Positions 1 through 8,516 of a stretch of 64,000 nt of DNA are shown here, piece after piece (position 1 is the stretch's first letter; every line of letters begins with the position of its first letter). The translations under genes were made by a program, and so were the position numbers. Source of the DNA: JBKXSZ01 sp047017005 (GTDB lineage: Bacteria; Bacillota; Clostridia; TANB77; CAG-508). A model generated the notes under the pieces. It did no database searches. It was not told the DNA's origin and saw only the letters and a list, made by a program, of their open reading frames with translations. The stretch lies in contig JBKXSZ010000005.1 of assembly GCA_047017005.1 (NCBI GenBank), positions 10,260 to 74,259 on the forward strand, written 5' to 3'.

Positions 1-11
1 TGGTATTTTTA

Positions 12-482
12 TCATTTGTTTAAAGTATATGTTGCGAAATTTAATACTGCTGCAAAAACTAACCAAATTAAATACGGGATTTGTAAGTAGGCAGAGAGCT
101 TATTGACTTTGAAAAATTTATAAATCATAATGCAAACCAATATAATTAAAATCAATAACCATATAAAAGCAAATAGTCTTGCTTGCAGGTTAAAGAAAAT
201 AAAAGTCCATAAGGAATTTATTATAAGTTGTGTTCCATATACTATTAAGGCACTTTCCTTTTCTTTATTATCAGAGATATAAACTATATAAGATGAGATT
301 CCCATTAAAATATATAAAATACTCCATACAATAGGGAATAGAATAGCTGGTGGTGCAAAAGAAGGTTTATTTAGCTCTTGATATCCACTCATCGAATTAG
401 CAAGTAATGCTCCGAGTCCTCCAAAAAGTAATGCAATAATAATACTAATTAATAGTCCTTTCCAATGCTTTTTTATCATCAT
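12..482 (-). CDS. tspO: TspO/MBR family membrane protein
   Basis: A 156-residue protein with five predicted hydrophobic segments, the usual size of TspO/MBR proteins. The family signature is present: PSFAPPAILFPIVWSILY after the first helix, then NSLWTFIFF and a final helix ending VLNFATYTLN. The family binds tetrapyrroles and related hydrophobic ligands in the membrane; its role in Clostridia is not settled. The gene stands alone, transcribed leftward, with a GAGGTGAT ribosome binding site just before the ATG. The family call is firm; the physiological role is unknown. Confidence 0.9.
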   Translation of the reverse strand: MMIKKHWKGLLISIIIALLFGGLGALLANSMSGYQELNKPSFAPPAILFPIVWSILYILMGISSYIVYISDNKEKESALIVYGTQLIINSLWTFIFFNLQARLFAFIWLLILIILVCIMIYKFFKVNKLSAYLQIPYLIWLVFAAVLNFATYTLNK

Positions 483-645
483 ATCACCTCTTTAATATTA
501 GTATATGTTTTGCTAAATGTTTTATTCTTATCGATATAATTTGGATAATGATAGATTGATGATAAATAGAGAAAAAATTTTTAAAAGCCCTGAAATTAGT
601 AATTGAAATTTAAAAGAAGTGAAATTAAGAGTAATGTTTAAAAAA

Positions 646-684
646 GTAAAAAACTTAGAGGTATCATTACTTCTAAGTTTTTTA
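646..684 (-). terminator. Rho-independent terminator of rplM-rpsI
   Basis: A 12-bp inverted repeat (AAAAAACTTAGA against TCTAAGTTTTTT) with an inner 3-bp extension lies just past the rpsI stop. It is U-rich on both strands, so it may also stop transcription from the other side. Confidence 0.8.
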
Positions 685-705
685 TATATTCCGATAAAGA
701 AAATT

Positions 706-1122
706 CTATCTTTTTGAGAATTGTGGAGCTTTTCTAGCTTTCTTAAGACCGTATTTTTTTCTTTCTTTCATTCTTGGGTCTCTTGTTAAGAATCCGTTTA
801 CTTTTAAAGTTGGTCTGAATTCACTATTTGCTTCTACTAAAGCTCTTGCAATACCATGGCGGATAGCTCCGGCTTGACCTGTAAATCCTCCACCTTTTAC
901 AGTACAAATAACATCATATTTGTCTGTTGTGTTTGTAACAGTTAATGGTTGTCTTACAATTACTTTTAAAGTTTCTACTCCAAAGTATTCATCAATTGAT
1001 TTTCCATTAATAGTGATATTTCCTTTTCCATCTACTAATCTTACTCTAGCAACAGAACTTTTTCTTCTTCCTGTACCATAGAACATTATTTTTTCAGTTT
1101 TTGATTTTGCTACTCTAGGCAT
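706..1122 (-). CDS. rpsI: 30S ribosomal protein S9
   Basis: S9 is a component of the head of the small ribosomal subunit; its C-terminal tail reaches the P-site tRNA. The 138-residue protein shows the family landmarks: FYGTGRRKSSVARVRL near the N terminus, GGGFTGQAGAIRHGIARAL in the middle and the basic end RKKYGLKKARKAPQFSKR. It follows rplM on the same strand after 18 bp, the conserved rplM-rpsI pair. Transcription is leftward and ends at the adjacent hairpin. Confidence 0.98.
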   Translation of the reverse strand: MPRVAKSKTEKIMFYGTGRRKSSVARVRLVDGKGNITINGKSIDEYFGVETLKVIVRQPLTVTNTTDKYDVICTVKGGGFTGQAGAIRHGIARALVEANSEFRPTLKVNGFLTRDPRMKERKKYGLKKARKAPQFSKR

Positions 1123-1140
1123 TTGATTATTTCCTCCTTA

Positions 1141-1575
1141 TTAAAATTCCCATTTTTCTGGTTTTTGAGCTTGGTTTTCGTGTTCTGAACCAGCATATAC
1201 TCTTAAGTTTTTAAGTTGTTTTCTTCCTAAGCTATTGTGTGGAAGCATTCCTTTTACAGCTAACATCATTGCTTTTGTTGGATTTTTATCTAATAATTCT
1301 CTTGCTGTCATTTCTTTCATTCCACCAATATATCCAGAATGATGTCTATAAATTTTTTGATCTAATTTTTTTCCTGTTAACATAACATCTTGGCAGTTAA
1401 GGATGATAACATTATCTCCTGCGTCTAAATTTGGTGTAAATGTTGGTTTATGTTTTCCTCTTAATAATTTTGCGGCTTCTGTTGCAACTCTACCCAATGG
1501 CTTGTTTGCAGCATCAAGTATATACCATTTTTTTTCAATTTCATTTCCTTTTACACTATATGTAGTATTATTCAT
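1141..1575 (-). CDS. rplM: 50S ribosomal protein L13
   Basis: L13 is an early-assembly protein of the large subunit. The 144-residue protein contains the family motifs WYILDAANKPLGRVATEAA, LRGKHKPTFTPN and VKGMLPHNSLGRKQLKNL, and is of usual length. It begins at an ATG preceded by GGAGGGT and heads the rplM-rpsI operon. The roughly 200-nt 5' region can fold and may be a ribosomal-protein leader. Confidence 0.98.
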   Translation of the reverse strand: MNNTTYSVKGNEIEKKWYILDAANKPLGRVATEAAKLLRGKHKPTFTPNLDAGDNVIILNCQDVMLTGKKLDQKIYRHHSGYIGGMKEMTARELLDKNPTKAMMLAVKGMLPHNSLGRKQLKNLRVYAGSEHENQAQKPEKWEF

Positions 1576-1720
1576 GGTAAAAAATACCCTCCATTTCTAT
1601 TCTTGTTTTATATATATGAAACTTATTTTATCTTAAACCACCGGGGAGAAGTTTGCAGATAGATAAGCCATATTACAATATAATTCTTATCAATTTTAAT
1701 ACAAAGTATGGAAAATGTCA
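1576..1720 (-). promoter_or_regulatory. Candidate ribosomal-protein leader upstream of rplM
   Basis: Read on the minus strand, this stretch contains CTTATCT ... AGATAAAATAAG flanking a G/C-rich apical part (CTCCCCGGTGG), which is unusual in this AT-rich DNA. Firmicutes rplM operons commonly carry an L13 leader. Position and folding fit, but I cannot confirm the covariance model by eye. Confidence 0.4.
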
Positions 1721-1762
1721 ATGATAATTATGAAAAAAAGTGGAAAAGGTGGCAGAATTTAC

Positions 1763-1791
1763 TTGACAAAAATAGAAATATATAGTAAACT
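1763..1791 (+). promoter_or_regulatory. Promoter of the infC-rpmI-rplT operon
   Basis: TTGACA at 1763-1768, a 17-bp spacer, then TAAACT at 1786-1791. It lies about 175 bp before infC, leaving room for the terminated leader. Confidence 0.65.
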
Positions 1792-1799
1792 AATTCATG

Positions 1800-1950
1800 T
1801 TATAAGAAGAAGGAATCCACTTCTCACCCTACCAAAGAAATGGAAAAGGTTAGAAAATTTGAATAAATATGAATTATCTACTAGTAACTAGAAGATAATA
1901 AGAATTGTTCAAAGTGTGTGGATTGGCTTTTTCTAAAGTCAATCTTTTTT
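1800..1950 (+). promoter_or_regulatory. Attenuator leader of infC-rpmI-rplT (probable L20 leader)
   Basis: The leader ends in an intrinsic terminator at 1921-1950: GATTGGCTTT pairs with AAAGTCAATC (one G-U pair), followed by TTTTTT, immediately before the infC ribosome binding site. In Bacillus this operon is controlled by L20 through premature termination. The placement here is the same, so an L20-responsive attenuator is the natural reading. Upstream anti-terminator pairing was not resolved by eye. Confidence 0.6.
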
Positions 1951-1966
1951 ACGGAGGTGTTTAAAA

Positions 1967-2476
1967 ATAAAACAAGAATTACCGATTAATGGAAACATTA
2001 GACAAAGAGAAGTACAAGTAATTGACGAACAAGGTGAAAAGTTAGGTGTAATGGATACGAAAAAAGCATTAGATATTGCAGAAGAAAAAGATTTAGATTT
2101 AGTATTAGTAGCACCAAATGGAAAGCCACCAGTTTGTAAAATTATGAATTACGGAAAATACAAATTTGAACAAGCAAAAAAGGAAAAAGAGTCTAAAAAG
2201 AAGCAAAAGATATTTGAATTAAAAGAAATTCGAGTTACTCCTAATATAGAGGAACATGATTTTGGATTTAAATGTAAAAATGCAAGAAAGTTTCTAGAAG
2301 ATGGTTGCAAAGTAAAAATAACAGTACGTTTTAGAGGAAGAGAACTAAACAATGTAAAATTAGGAGAAGCCGTACTAAATAATTTTATAGATGAATTATC
2401 GGATGTAGGTACAGCAGAAAAGAAACCAAAACTAGAAGGTAAGAATATGTTTGTAATTCTAGCTAAAAAAGCTTAG
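1967..2476 (+). CDS. infC: Translation initiation factor IF-3, ATA start
   Basis: IF-3 binds the 30S subunit and controls fidelity of start-codon selection. The first ATG (2051) would remove the conserved N-terminal segment. Reading upstream in frame gives INGNIRQREVQVIDEQGEKL, the canonical IF-3 start. It begins at an ATA codon at 1967, seven bases after GGAGGTG (1953-1959). The full product is 169 residues, the usual length. Rare start codons in infC are the known basis of IF-3 autoregulation, since IF-3 discriminates against them. First gene of the infC-rpmI-rplT operon. Confidence 0.93.
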   Translation: MKQELPINGNIRQREVQVIDEQGEKLGVMDTKKALDIAEEKDLDLVLVAPNGKPPVCKIMNYGKYKFEQAKKEKESKKKQKIFELKEIRVTPNIEEHDFGFKCKNARKFLEDGCKVKITVRFRGRELNNVKLGEAVLNNFIDELSDVGTAEKKPKLEGKNMFVILAKKA

Positions 2477-2513
2477 AAATATAGATTAATAAAACAAAAA
2501 GGAGTTGAAAATT

Positions 2514-2717
2514 ATGCCAAAACTAAAAACAAATAAAGCAGCTAAAAAAAGATATAGCTACACAGCGAAAGGGAAAGTAAAAAGAACAACAGCAAATGGA
2601 AGACACAGATTAGCTACAAAGACAAAGAGACAAAAGAGTGATAGAAAAGCAAATGCTTATGCAGACAAAACAGTAGAAACTGGAATCAAAAAAATGTTAC
2701 CATATGGTACAAAATAA
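2514..2717 (+). CDS. rpmI: 50S ribosomal protein L35
   Basis: A small basic protein of the large subunit, 67 residues, starting MPKLKTNKAAKKRYSYTAKG and with the characteristic R-H-R-L segment near residue 30. I chose the ATG at 2514, nine bases after AAGGAG; an in-frame TTG nine bases earlier overlaps the ribosome binding site and is not credible. Middle gene of infC-rpmI-rplT. Confidence 0.97.
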   Translation: MPKLKTNKAAKKRYSYTAKGKVKRTTANGRHRLATKTKRQKSDRKANAYADKTVETGIKKMLPYGTK

Positions 2718-2751
2718 GAATAACAGAAAGAATAAGGAAGGTGAATGAAAA

Positions 2752-3108
2752 ATGGCAAGAGTTAAAACAGCAAGAACTACTCGTGCAAGACATAAAAAAG
2801 TATTAAAACAAGCAAAAGGATATTATGGAGCAAAAGGATATCGTTTCAGAATGGCAAACCAAGCTGTTATGAAATCTGGAATGTATGCTTATGTTGGAAG
2901 AAAAGATAAGAAAAGTGATTTTAGAAAATTATGGATTACAAGAATTAATGCAGCTGCAAGAATGAATGGATTAACATACAGCAAAATGATTGCTGGTTTA
3001 AAAAAAGCAAATGTAACAATTAATAGAAAAATGCTTGCAGAATTAGCCGTAACAGATCCTAAAGCTTTTACAGAATTAGCAGAAGTTGCTAAAAAAGCAG
3101 CAAAATAG
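2752..3108 (+). CDS. rplT: 50S ribosomal protein L20
   Basis: L20 is an early assembly protein of the 50S subunit and the repressor of its own operon in Bacillus. The 118-residue protein is full length, with a basic N terminus (ARVKTARTTRARHKKVLKQ) and the conserved ANQAVMKSGMYAYVGR and WITRINAAAR segments. Last gene of the infC operon, closed by the terminator at 3116. Confidence 0.98.
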   Translation: MARVKTARTTRARHKKVLKQAKGYYGAKGYRFRMANQAVMKSGMYAYVGRKDKKSDFRKLWITRINAAARMNGLTYSKMIAGLKKANVTINRKMLAELAVTDPKAFTELAEVAKKAAK

Positions 3109-3115
3109 ATAGAAG

Positions 3116-3141
3116 ACTACCCCTTGTGAGGTAGTTTTTTA
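3116..3141 (+). terminator. Terminator of infC-rpmI-rplT
   Basis: ACTACC pairs with GGTAGT across an 8-base loop, followed by a run of T, eight bases after the rplT stop. Confidence 0.8.
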
Positions 3142-3173
3142 TTTCCTATAGATTTAATTTATTTTAATAAGAT

Positions 3174-3208
3174 AATAAAAACAATAACACCAAATAAAAG
3201 GTGTTATT
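3174..3208 (-). terminator. Terminator of the spoVA operon
   Basis: On the minus strand AATAACACC pairs with GGTGTTATT over an 8-base loop, followed by GTTTTT. The hairpin begins inside the spoVAE stop region. Confidence 0.8.
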
Positions 3209-3590
3209 GTTTTTTCATTTTAGGTTTTGAAATAAGAGATGCTAGATATCCGAAGAAAATAGCAGCAGAGATACCACCAGCGGCATTTTTTACACCACCA
3301 ATAAAGGCACCGACTAATCCATTTTGTTGAACTCCTTCGATAGCTCCTTTGGCAAGATTAGCACCAAAGCCAGTAAGAGGAACAGTAGCTCCTGCACCTG
3401 CATAGTCAATTAAATACTGATAAATTCCAAGGCCACCAAGCAAAGCTCCTGCGGTTACGAAAATAACTAATATTCTAGCAGGAGTTAATTTTGTTTTATC
3501 AATTAAGATTTGTCCGACGATACAAATTAATCCTCCTACAATAAAACAGCGAAGCATTTGCATCCAATCAATACTTTGAAAAAAATCCAT
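3204..3590 (-). CDS. spoVAE: Stage V sporulation protein AE
   Basis: One of the SpoVA membrane proteins that import dipicolinic acid into the forespore and release it on germination. The 128-residue protein has about four hydrophobic segments and the family sequences GGLICIVGQILIDKTKLTPA and AGAGATVPLTGFGANLAKG. It is the last gene of dodecin-spoVAC-spoVAD-spoVAE, 12 bp after spoVAD. Clostridia commonly carry only the C, D and E genes, as here. It shares the GAG..VP.TGF pattern with SpoVAC, a known relationship. Confidence 0.93.
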   Translation of the reverse strand: MDFFQSIDWMQMLRCFIVGGLICIVGQILIDKTKLTPARILVIFVTAGALLGGLGIYQYLIDYAGAGATVPLTGFGANLAKGAIEGVQQNGLVGAFIGGVKNAAGGISAAIFFGYLASLISKPKMKKQ

Positions 3591-3602
3591 CTTTTTTCCT
3601 CC

Positions 3603-4607
3603 TTATAACTCAATAGAAACGGCATGCGCAATTCCTGGAATTGTTTCGCCTTGTTGTACAGTTGTAGAATTGGTTAAGGCACCTGTTGCCATGAGTAATA
3701 TTTTTTTGTATTTCTTTTCTTTTAACATTTTAAATAAATATCCAGAAAAGACAGTTCCCATACAAGCACATCCACTACCGCCAGAATGGGTATCTTGTTT
3801 TTCTTTGTCAAAGATTAAAACACCGCAATCGTTATAGTTTGCTTTTATGTTATATCCTTTTGTTTGGGCAAGTTCAATTAGAATTTCTTTACCAACATAT
3901 CCAAGGTCACCTGTAATAATAGCATCATAATAACTTGGATTACGGCCTGTATCCTGAAAATGTGTCATTAGGGTGTCTAATGCAGCAGGGGCCATAGCAG
4001 CTCCCATGTTATTTGCATCTTTAATTCCCATATCGACCACTTTTCCAGGTGTGAAATGAGTGATATATGGACCCGTACCGTTAGAAGTAACAATAGCACT
4101 AGCAGCCCCGGTTACGGTCCATTGAGAAGACTGAGGTCTTTGATTTCCTAATTCTAGAGGAAAACGAAATTGTTTTTCAGCACTACAGAAATGACTAGAT
4201 ACTGCACAAATAGCATTTGTAGCAGCTTTAGACTCTACAAAAACACCACATAATCCTAATCCCTCTATAAAAGTAGAACAAGCACCAAAAATCCCTAAAA
4301 AAGGAACTCCTAATTCTCTTAAACCAAAGCAAGAAGAAATACATTGGTTTAATAAATCTCCTGCGAAGCAAACATCTAGTTTTTCAGCAGGGATTCCAGA
4401 TTTCGTAAGAACGGTATTTACGGTTTCTTTAATTAATTTACTTTCTGCTTTCTCCCATGTTTTTTCTCCCCAAAATTCATCATCAATACATTGGTCAAAA
4501 TATTTAGCAAGAGGGCCATCAGCCTCTTTGGGACCAACAATACAAGCGGTATCGATAATGGTTGGTGGAGTATTAAATTTGATGGTTTGACTTCCTATCT
4601 TTTCCAT
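3603..4607 (-). CDS. spoVAD: Stage V sporulation protein AD
   Basis: SpoVAD is a thiolase-fold protein that binds dipicolinic acid directly in the spore inner membrane. The 334-residue protein starts MEKIGSQTIKFNTPPTIIDT and carries the conserved FGACSTFIEGL, SSHFCSAEKQFRFPLE and GGSGCACMGTVFSGYL segments. I chose the ATG at 4607, preceded by AAGGAGGA. A TTG 18 bases upstream overlaps the spoVAC stop and lacks a ribosome binding site. Length and motifs are normal. Confidence 0.95.
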   Translation of the reverse strand: MEKIGSQTIKFNTPPTIIDTACIVGPKEADGPLAKYFDQCIDDEFWGEKTWEKAESKLIKETVNTVLTKSGIPAEKLDVCFAGDLLNQCISSCFGLRELGVPFLGIFGACSTFIEGLGLCGVFVESKAATNAICAVSSHFCSAEKQFRFPLELGNQRPQSSQWTVTGAASAIVTSNGTGPYITHFTPGKVVDMGIKDANNMGAAMAPAALDTLMTHFQDTGRNPSYYDAIITGDLGYVGKEILIELAQTKGYNIKANYNDCGVLIFDKEKQDTHSGGSGCACMGTVFSGYLFKMLKEKKYKKILLMATGALTNSTTVQQGETIPGIAHAVSIEL

Positions 4608-4617
4608 ATTTTCCTCC

Positions 4618-5088
4618 TTATACAAGTGTAATTGTTTGCGTGTTAAAAATTAAGTAGATAATGCCCACTAAAATCGAAGCAGAAATACCAAATACTAAAA
4701 CAGGTCCTGCTACTGTAAACATTTTTCCTCCTACACCCATAACATATCCTTCTGATTTATATTCCATTGCAGGGGAAACAATAGAGTTTGCAAATCCTGT
4801 GATAGGAACCAAAGAACCTGCTCCTGCAAACTTTCCAATCTTATTAAACACATTAAGACCAGTTAAAAAGGCACTAAGTCCAATTAATATAATAGAAACA
4901 ATGGTACCTGAAATTTGGGTATCAAAACCTCTAAATTTACAATAATCTAATATAATCTGGCCAATGCAGCAAATTAATCCACCTACCCAGAATGCGTTAA
5001 AGCAATTCTTTACAATGGGGCTATTAGGAGATTTTTGGTCTACATATGCCTGGTAATCTTTTTTCGTATCAATAGGACTATTACTCAT
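4618..5088 (-). CDS. spoVAC: Stage V sporulation protein AC
   Basis: SpoVAC is the mechanosensitive-channel-like component of dipicolinate transport in the spore inner membrane. The 156-residue protein has a hydrophilic N terminus, then several membrane helices, with GGLICCIGQIILDYCKFRG and AGAGSLVPITGFANSIVSPA as family markers. It precedes spoVAD by 10 bp in the leftward spoVA operon. Expression is expected in the forespore under sigma-G; I could not place a confident sigma-G promoter. Confidence 0.94.
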   Translation of the reverse strand: MSNSPIDTKKDYQAYVDQKSPNSPIVKNCFNAFWVGGLICCIGQIILDYCKFRGFDTQISGTIVSIILIGLSAFLTGLNVFNKIGKFAGAGSLVPITGFANSIVSPAMEYKSEGYVMGVGGKMFTVAGPVLVFGISASILVGIIYLIFNTQTITLV

Positions 5089-5101
5089 ATTTTACCTCCT
5101 T

Positions 5102-5314
5102 TTAATCTCTATCATGGTCAATGACGAATGTTAAATCTAAATCTACAAAATATTCTGTTAATTTTTTGCCATTGATGTGAGCTCTTTGCTCTAATACTTT
5201 TACATTTGTTAAATAATCAATTGTTTTGGATGCTTCTGCTACGGTTTGCACAATTGCGTCTTTCCAAGAAACTGTAGAAGTTCCTGTTAAAATTAAATGC
5301 TTTTCAACAGCCAT
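5102..5314 (-). CDS. Dodecin family protein at the head of the spoVA operon
   Basis: A 70-residue protein with the dodecin pattern: LTGTSTVSWKDAIVQTVAEASKTI, a conserved W at residue 17, then beta strands with VKVLEQRAHINGKKLTEYFV. Dodecins form hollow 12-mers that store flavin or related ligands. The gene lies 13 bp upstream of spoVAC on the same strand, so it is probably co-transcribed with it. That would suggest a forespore role, which is inference. Ribosome binding site CGGAGG lies about 10 bases before the ATG. Confidence 0.82.
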   Translation of the reverse strand: MAVEKHLILTGTSTVSWKDAIVQTVAEASKTIDYLTNVKVLEQRAHINGKKLTEYFVDLDLTFVIDHDRD

Positions 5315-5526
5315 TTTTTATCAACCTCCGTTTTTTCGATATATAGCTATGATTTCCTAAAATTTTAAAAATATACAAAAAATAGAAAAAGAAGAATAGA
5401 AAAGAAAAAGTAGGACTTGACGTAAAGGTTAAAGATAGATAAAATAGGAACGGAAAATGAGACGAATGAAGCATAAAGAATATATTGCAATGTATATATT
5501 CGATAGCTATTCTAGAAAAAATAGGA

Positions 5527-5532
5527 TATAAT
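5527..5532 (+). promoter_or_regulatory. -10 element of fbp
   Basis: A perfect TATAAT sits 31 bp before the fbp start. No good -35 sequence is visible at the right distance. Confidence 0.45.
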
Positions 5533-5563
5533 AGTTCCAATTGATAGCAAAGGAGAAATTTTT

Positions 5564-7534
5564 ATGGAAAGCTATGGAACAAAAAAGTATTTAGAGTTAT
5601 TAAGTAAAGAATATCGAAATATTGCAGAAGTATCTGAAGAGATTATTAACTTGCAAGCAATTTTGAATCTTCCTAAAGGAACAGAAGTGTTTTTAAGTGA
5701 TATTCATGGAGAGTATGATTCTTTTAATCATATTTTAAATAGTGGTTCTGGCATTATAAGAAGTAAGATTGAAGCTATTTTCGGAAACACTATAACAGAG
5801 GAAGAACGAAATAGTTTAGCGACTCTTATCTACTATCCAGAAGAAAAACTAGCAATGGTGAAAAAGGAAGTAAAAAAAGAAAATTTAAAAGAATGGTATA
5901 GTTTAGTTTTGTATCGATTAGTACAAGTAGCAAGAGAAGTAACATCTAAATATACCCGTTCTAAAGTAAGAAAAGCACTTCCTAAAGAGTTTGACTATAT
6001 TTTAGATGAATTATTGCATTTTAATGGTGGAAGTGGAACGGATAAGGAAGCCTACTATAAACAAATTATTCAAAGTATTATCGACCTTCATCGTGCCGAT
6101 GAATTTATAGAAGCTATTTCAGCTGTTATTAAAAGAATGGCGATAGACCATCTTCATTTGTTAGGAGATATCTATGATAGAGGGCCGAATCCAGATTTAA
6201 TTATAGAGGATTTGATGAAATTTCATAGCTTAGATATTCAAATCGGAAATCATGAAGTTTTATGGATGGGAGCCGCATCTGGAAATGAAACGATGATTGC
6301 AAATGTAGTTCGCATTTGTGCTAGATATGATAATTTAGGGCTATTAGAAGAATATGGTATTAACTTAACACCGGTTATGGAATATGCAATGGAACAATAT
6401 AAAGAGGATACTTGTGAGAATTTTATGCCTAAAATATTAGAAAATAGAAAACGTAGTAGTAGTGATGTTAGCAAAATTGCAAAAGTACAAAAGGCAATGG
6501 CTATACTACAATTTAAATTAGAAGGAAACTTGCTGTTAAAACATCCAGAATATGAAATGGATTCTCGTTTGTTATTAGATAAAGTAGAATATAACAGTAA
6601 GACTATCATAATCAATGGAAAACAATATCACTTAACAGATACAAACTTCCCAACAGTGGATAGAAGATATCCATATGCTCTTACAAAAGAGGAGAGTGAA
6701 TTAATAGAAAAATTAAAGAATAGTTTTCGAAATAGTGAAAAATTAAATAAGCATATTGCTTTCCTATATGCAAAAGGAAGTGTTTATACTACCTTTAATT
6801 CTAACCTGCTATTCCATGGCTGCATTCCATTAGATGAAAAGGGAAATATGAAGAAGGTTAAAATAATGGGAGGACAATATAAAGGAAAAAATTATTTAGA
6901 TTATGTAGGAACACTTCTTCATAAAGCCTACTTTGAAACAGATGAAATCGAAAATCATGAAGCAAATGTAGATGTGATGTGGTTTTTATGGTGTAGTCCA
7001 GATTCTCCTTTTTTCGGAAAAGATAAAGCAGCTACTTTTGAACGCTATTTGATTCAGGAATTAGAAGCACATAAAGAAGTAGAAAATCCATACTATCGTT
7101 TTGTAGAAGAAGAGAAAGTGTGTAATAAAATCTTAGAAGAATTTGAATTAAATCCAGAAACTTCTCATATTATTAATGGACATGTTCCTGTTAAGAGTAA
7201 TTTAGATGAAAGCCCAATTCGTGCTGGTGGAAAACTGATTATCACAGATGGAGAGTTCTTAAAAGCATATAAACCAAAATCAGAAAGAACGGGATATACC
7301 TTAACATATAATTCGTATGGATTAGTGTTAACAGAAAATCAAAATTTTACAACAAGAAGAAAAGCAATCAAAGAAGAAATTTCAAAGAGAAAAGAAATTT
7401 TTGTAACAAATGGCGCATTAAATAGAAAACGTGTGGCAGATACGGATATAGGGAAGAGATTAAAAAGTGAGATTTCAGATTTAAAAATGTTACTTGCCGC
7501 TTATCGTGAAGGAATGATTAAAGAAAAGAGATAG
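5564..7534 (+). CDS. fbp: Class III fructose-1,6-bisphosphatase
   Basis: Dephosphorylates fructose 1,6-bisphosphate to fructose 6-phosphate, the committed gluconeogenic step. At 656 residues it matches the large Firmicutes class III enzyme. Metallophosphatase motifs are visible: FLSDIHGEYDSFNHIL near residue 42, HLLGDIYDRGPNPD near residue 200 and IQIGNHEVLWMGA near 228, with further histidine motifs (INGHVPV) in the C-terminal part. AAAGGAG ribosome binding site; monocistronic by context, between the spoVA operon and the ABC exporter. Confidence 0.96.
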   Translation: MESYGTKKYLELLSKEYRNIAEVSEEIINLQAILNLPKGTEVFLSDIHGEYDSFNHILNSGSGIIRSKIEAIFGNTITEEERNSLATLIYYPEEKLAMVKKEVKKENLKEWYSLVLYRLVQVAREVTSKYTRSKVRKALPKEFDYILDELLHFNGGSGTDKEAYYKQIIQSIIDLHRADEFIEAISAVIKRMAIDHLHLLGDIYDRGPNPDLIIEDLMKFHSLDIQIGNHEVLWMGAASGNETMIANVVRICARYDNLGLLEEYGINLTPVMEYAMEQYKEDTCENFMPKILENRKRSSSDVSKIAKVQKAMAILQFKLEGNLLLKHPEYEMDSRLLLDKVEYNSKTIIINGKQYHLTDTNFPTVDRRYPYALTKEESELIEKLKNSFRNSEKLNKHIAFLYAKGSVYTTFNSNLLFHGCIPLDEKGNMKKVKIMGGQYKGKNYLDYVGTLLHKAYFETDEIENHEANVDVMWFLWCSPDSPFFGKDKAATFERYLIQELEAHKEVENPYYRFVEEEKVCNKILEEFELNPETSHIINGHVPVKSNLDESPIRAGGKLIITDGEFLKAYKPKSERTGYTLTYNSYGLVLTENQNFTTRRKAIKEEISKRKEIFVTNGALNRKRVADTDIGKRLKSEISDLKMLLAAYREGMIKEKR

Positions 7535-7552
7535 AACATCTAGTCAGTTTTA

Positions 7553-7581
7553 TTGAAAGTAAAAAGGAATAACTGTATAAT
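7553..7581 (+). promoter_or_regulatory. Promoter of the ABC exporter operon
   Basis: TTGAAA at 7553-7558, 17-bp spacer, TATAAT at 7576-7581, 32 bp before the ATPase gene. Confidence 0.75.
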
Positions 7582-7612
7582 AGCCCTATAAAGAAAATAA
7601 AAGGAGGAAAAT

Positions 7613-8515
7613 ATGGCTCTTAAAGTAGAAAATGTAAGTAAAAGTTTTGGAGAGAAAAAAGCTGTAAATAACATATCTTTTACCATTGATAAACCAGGTG
7701 TGTTTGGATTATTAGGAACAAATGGCGCAGGGAAAACGACAACGATTCGTATGATATTAGGAATCATTACAAAAGATAGAGGAACCATTACTTGGAATGG
7801 AAAAGAAGTAAAAAGAAAACATGTTAATTTTGGATATATGCCAGAAGAAAGAGGAGTGTATCCAAAGTCAAAAGTAATAGACCAACTACTATATTTTGCA
7901 GAACTAAAAGGAATGAAAAGACAAGAAGCACAGCAAGCAATTGATAAATGGCTAAAAAGACTTCATATGGAAGAATATAAAATGATGGCAGCAGAAAAAT
8001 TATCAAAAGGAAATCAACAAAAAATACAATTTATTATTGCTGTCATGAATGATCCAGAGCTTGTTATATTAGATGAACCATTTAGTGGATTAGACCCAGT
8101 AAATACAGAGCAATTAAAAGAAGTGATTCTAGAGTTAGTACAAGAAGGAAAATACATCGTTATGTCAGGACATCAAATGAGTTCAATTGAAGAATTTTGC
8201 CGTGATATTTTAATTTTAAACCGAGGAAAAACTGTTTTAAAGGGTAACTTAAAAGAAATAAAAGACTCTTATCCAGCAAGAACAATTGAAGTTTCTTGTA
8301 ATCAGAATATAGAAGAAGAAATTAAACAAGTAGGGTTAACCATTCAAAATGAAGTGAATTATCACTATACATTAAATATTGGAGAAGAAAAACAAGGAGA
8401 AGAGCTATTTCAATTATTAGCACAAAAAAGAATACCAATTACAAAATTTGAAATAAAGAAACCAAGTTTACATGATATCTTTATTGAAAAAGTAGAAGAA
8501 GGGGGAGACAAATAG
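7613..8515 (+). CDS. ABC transporter ATP-binding protein (NatA-like)
   Basis: ATPase subunit of an ABC-2 type exporter, 300 residues. Walker A is LLGTNGAGKTTTIRM (about 32-46), the signature is LSKGNQQKIQF and Walker B is ELVILDEPFSGLDP, followed by the switch histidine in SGHQMSS. A C-terminal domain of about 80 residues follows, as in NatA/CcmA-type ATPases with a DUF4162-like tail. The permease gene begins 2 bp after the stop, so the two are co-translated. NatAB proteins export sodium or drugs; the substrate cannot be told from sequence. Confidence 0.92.
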   Translation: MALKVENVSKSFGEKKAVNNISFTIDKPGVFGLLGTNGAGKTTTIRMILGIITKDRGTITWNGKEVKRKHVNFGYMPEERGVYPKSKVIDQLLYFAELKGMKRQEAQQAIDKWLKRLHMEEYKMMAAEKLSKGNQQKIQFIIAVMNDPELVILDEPFSGLDPVNTEQLKEVILELVQEGKYIVMSGHQMSSIEEFCRDILILNRGKTVLKGNLKEIKDSYPARTIEVSCNQNIEEEIKQVGLTIQNEVNYHYTLNIGEEKQGEELFQLLAQKRIPITKFEIKKPSLHDIFIEKVEEGGDK

Positions 8516-8516
8516 T

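Noticed and set aside
5315..5400. Sigma-G promoter before the dodecin-spoVA operon
   Set aside because: CATAGCTA and GTATA are present on the minus strand but about 20 bp apart, longer than the usual 17-18; not strong enough to annotate.
5304..5540. 78-codon minus-strand frame upstream of the dodecin gene
   Set aside because: Phe/Ser/Tyr-rich antisense-type composition, no ribosome binding site and overlap with the fbp promoter.
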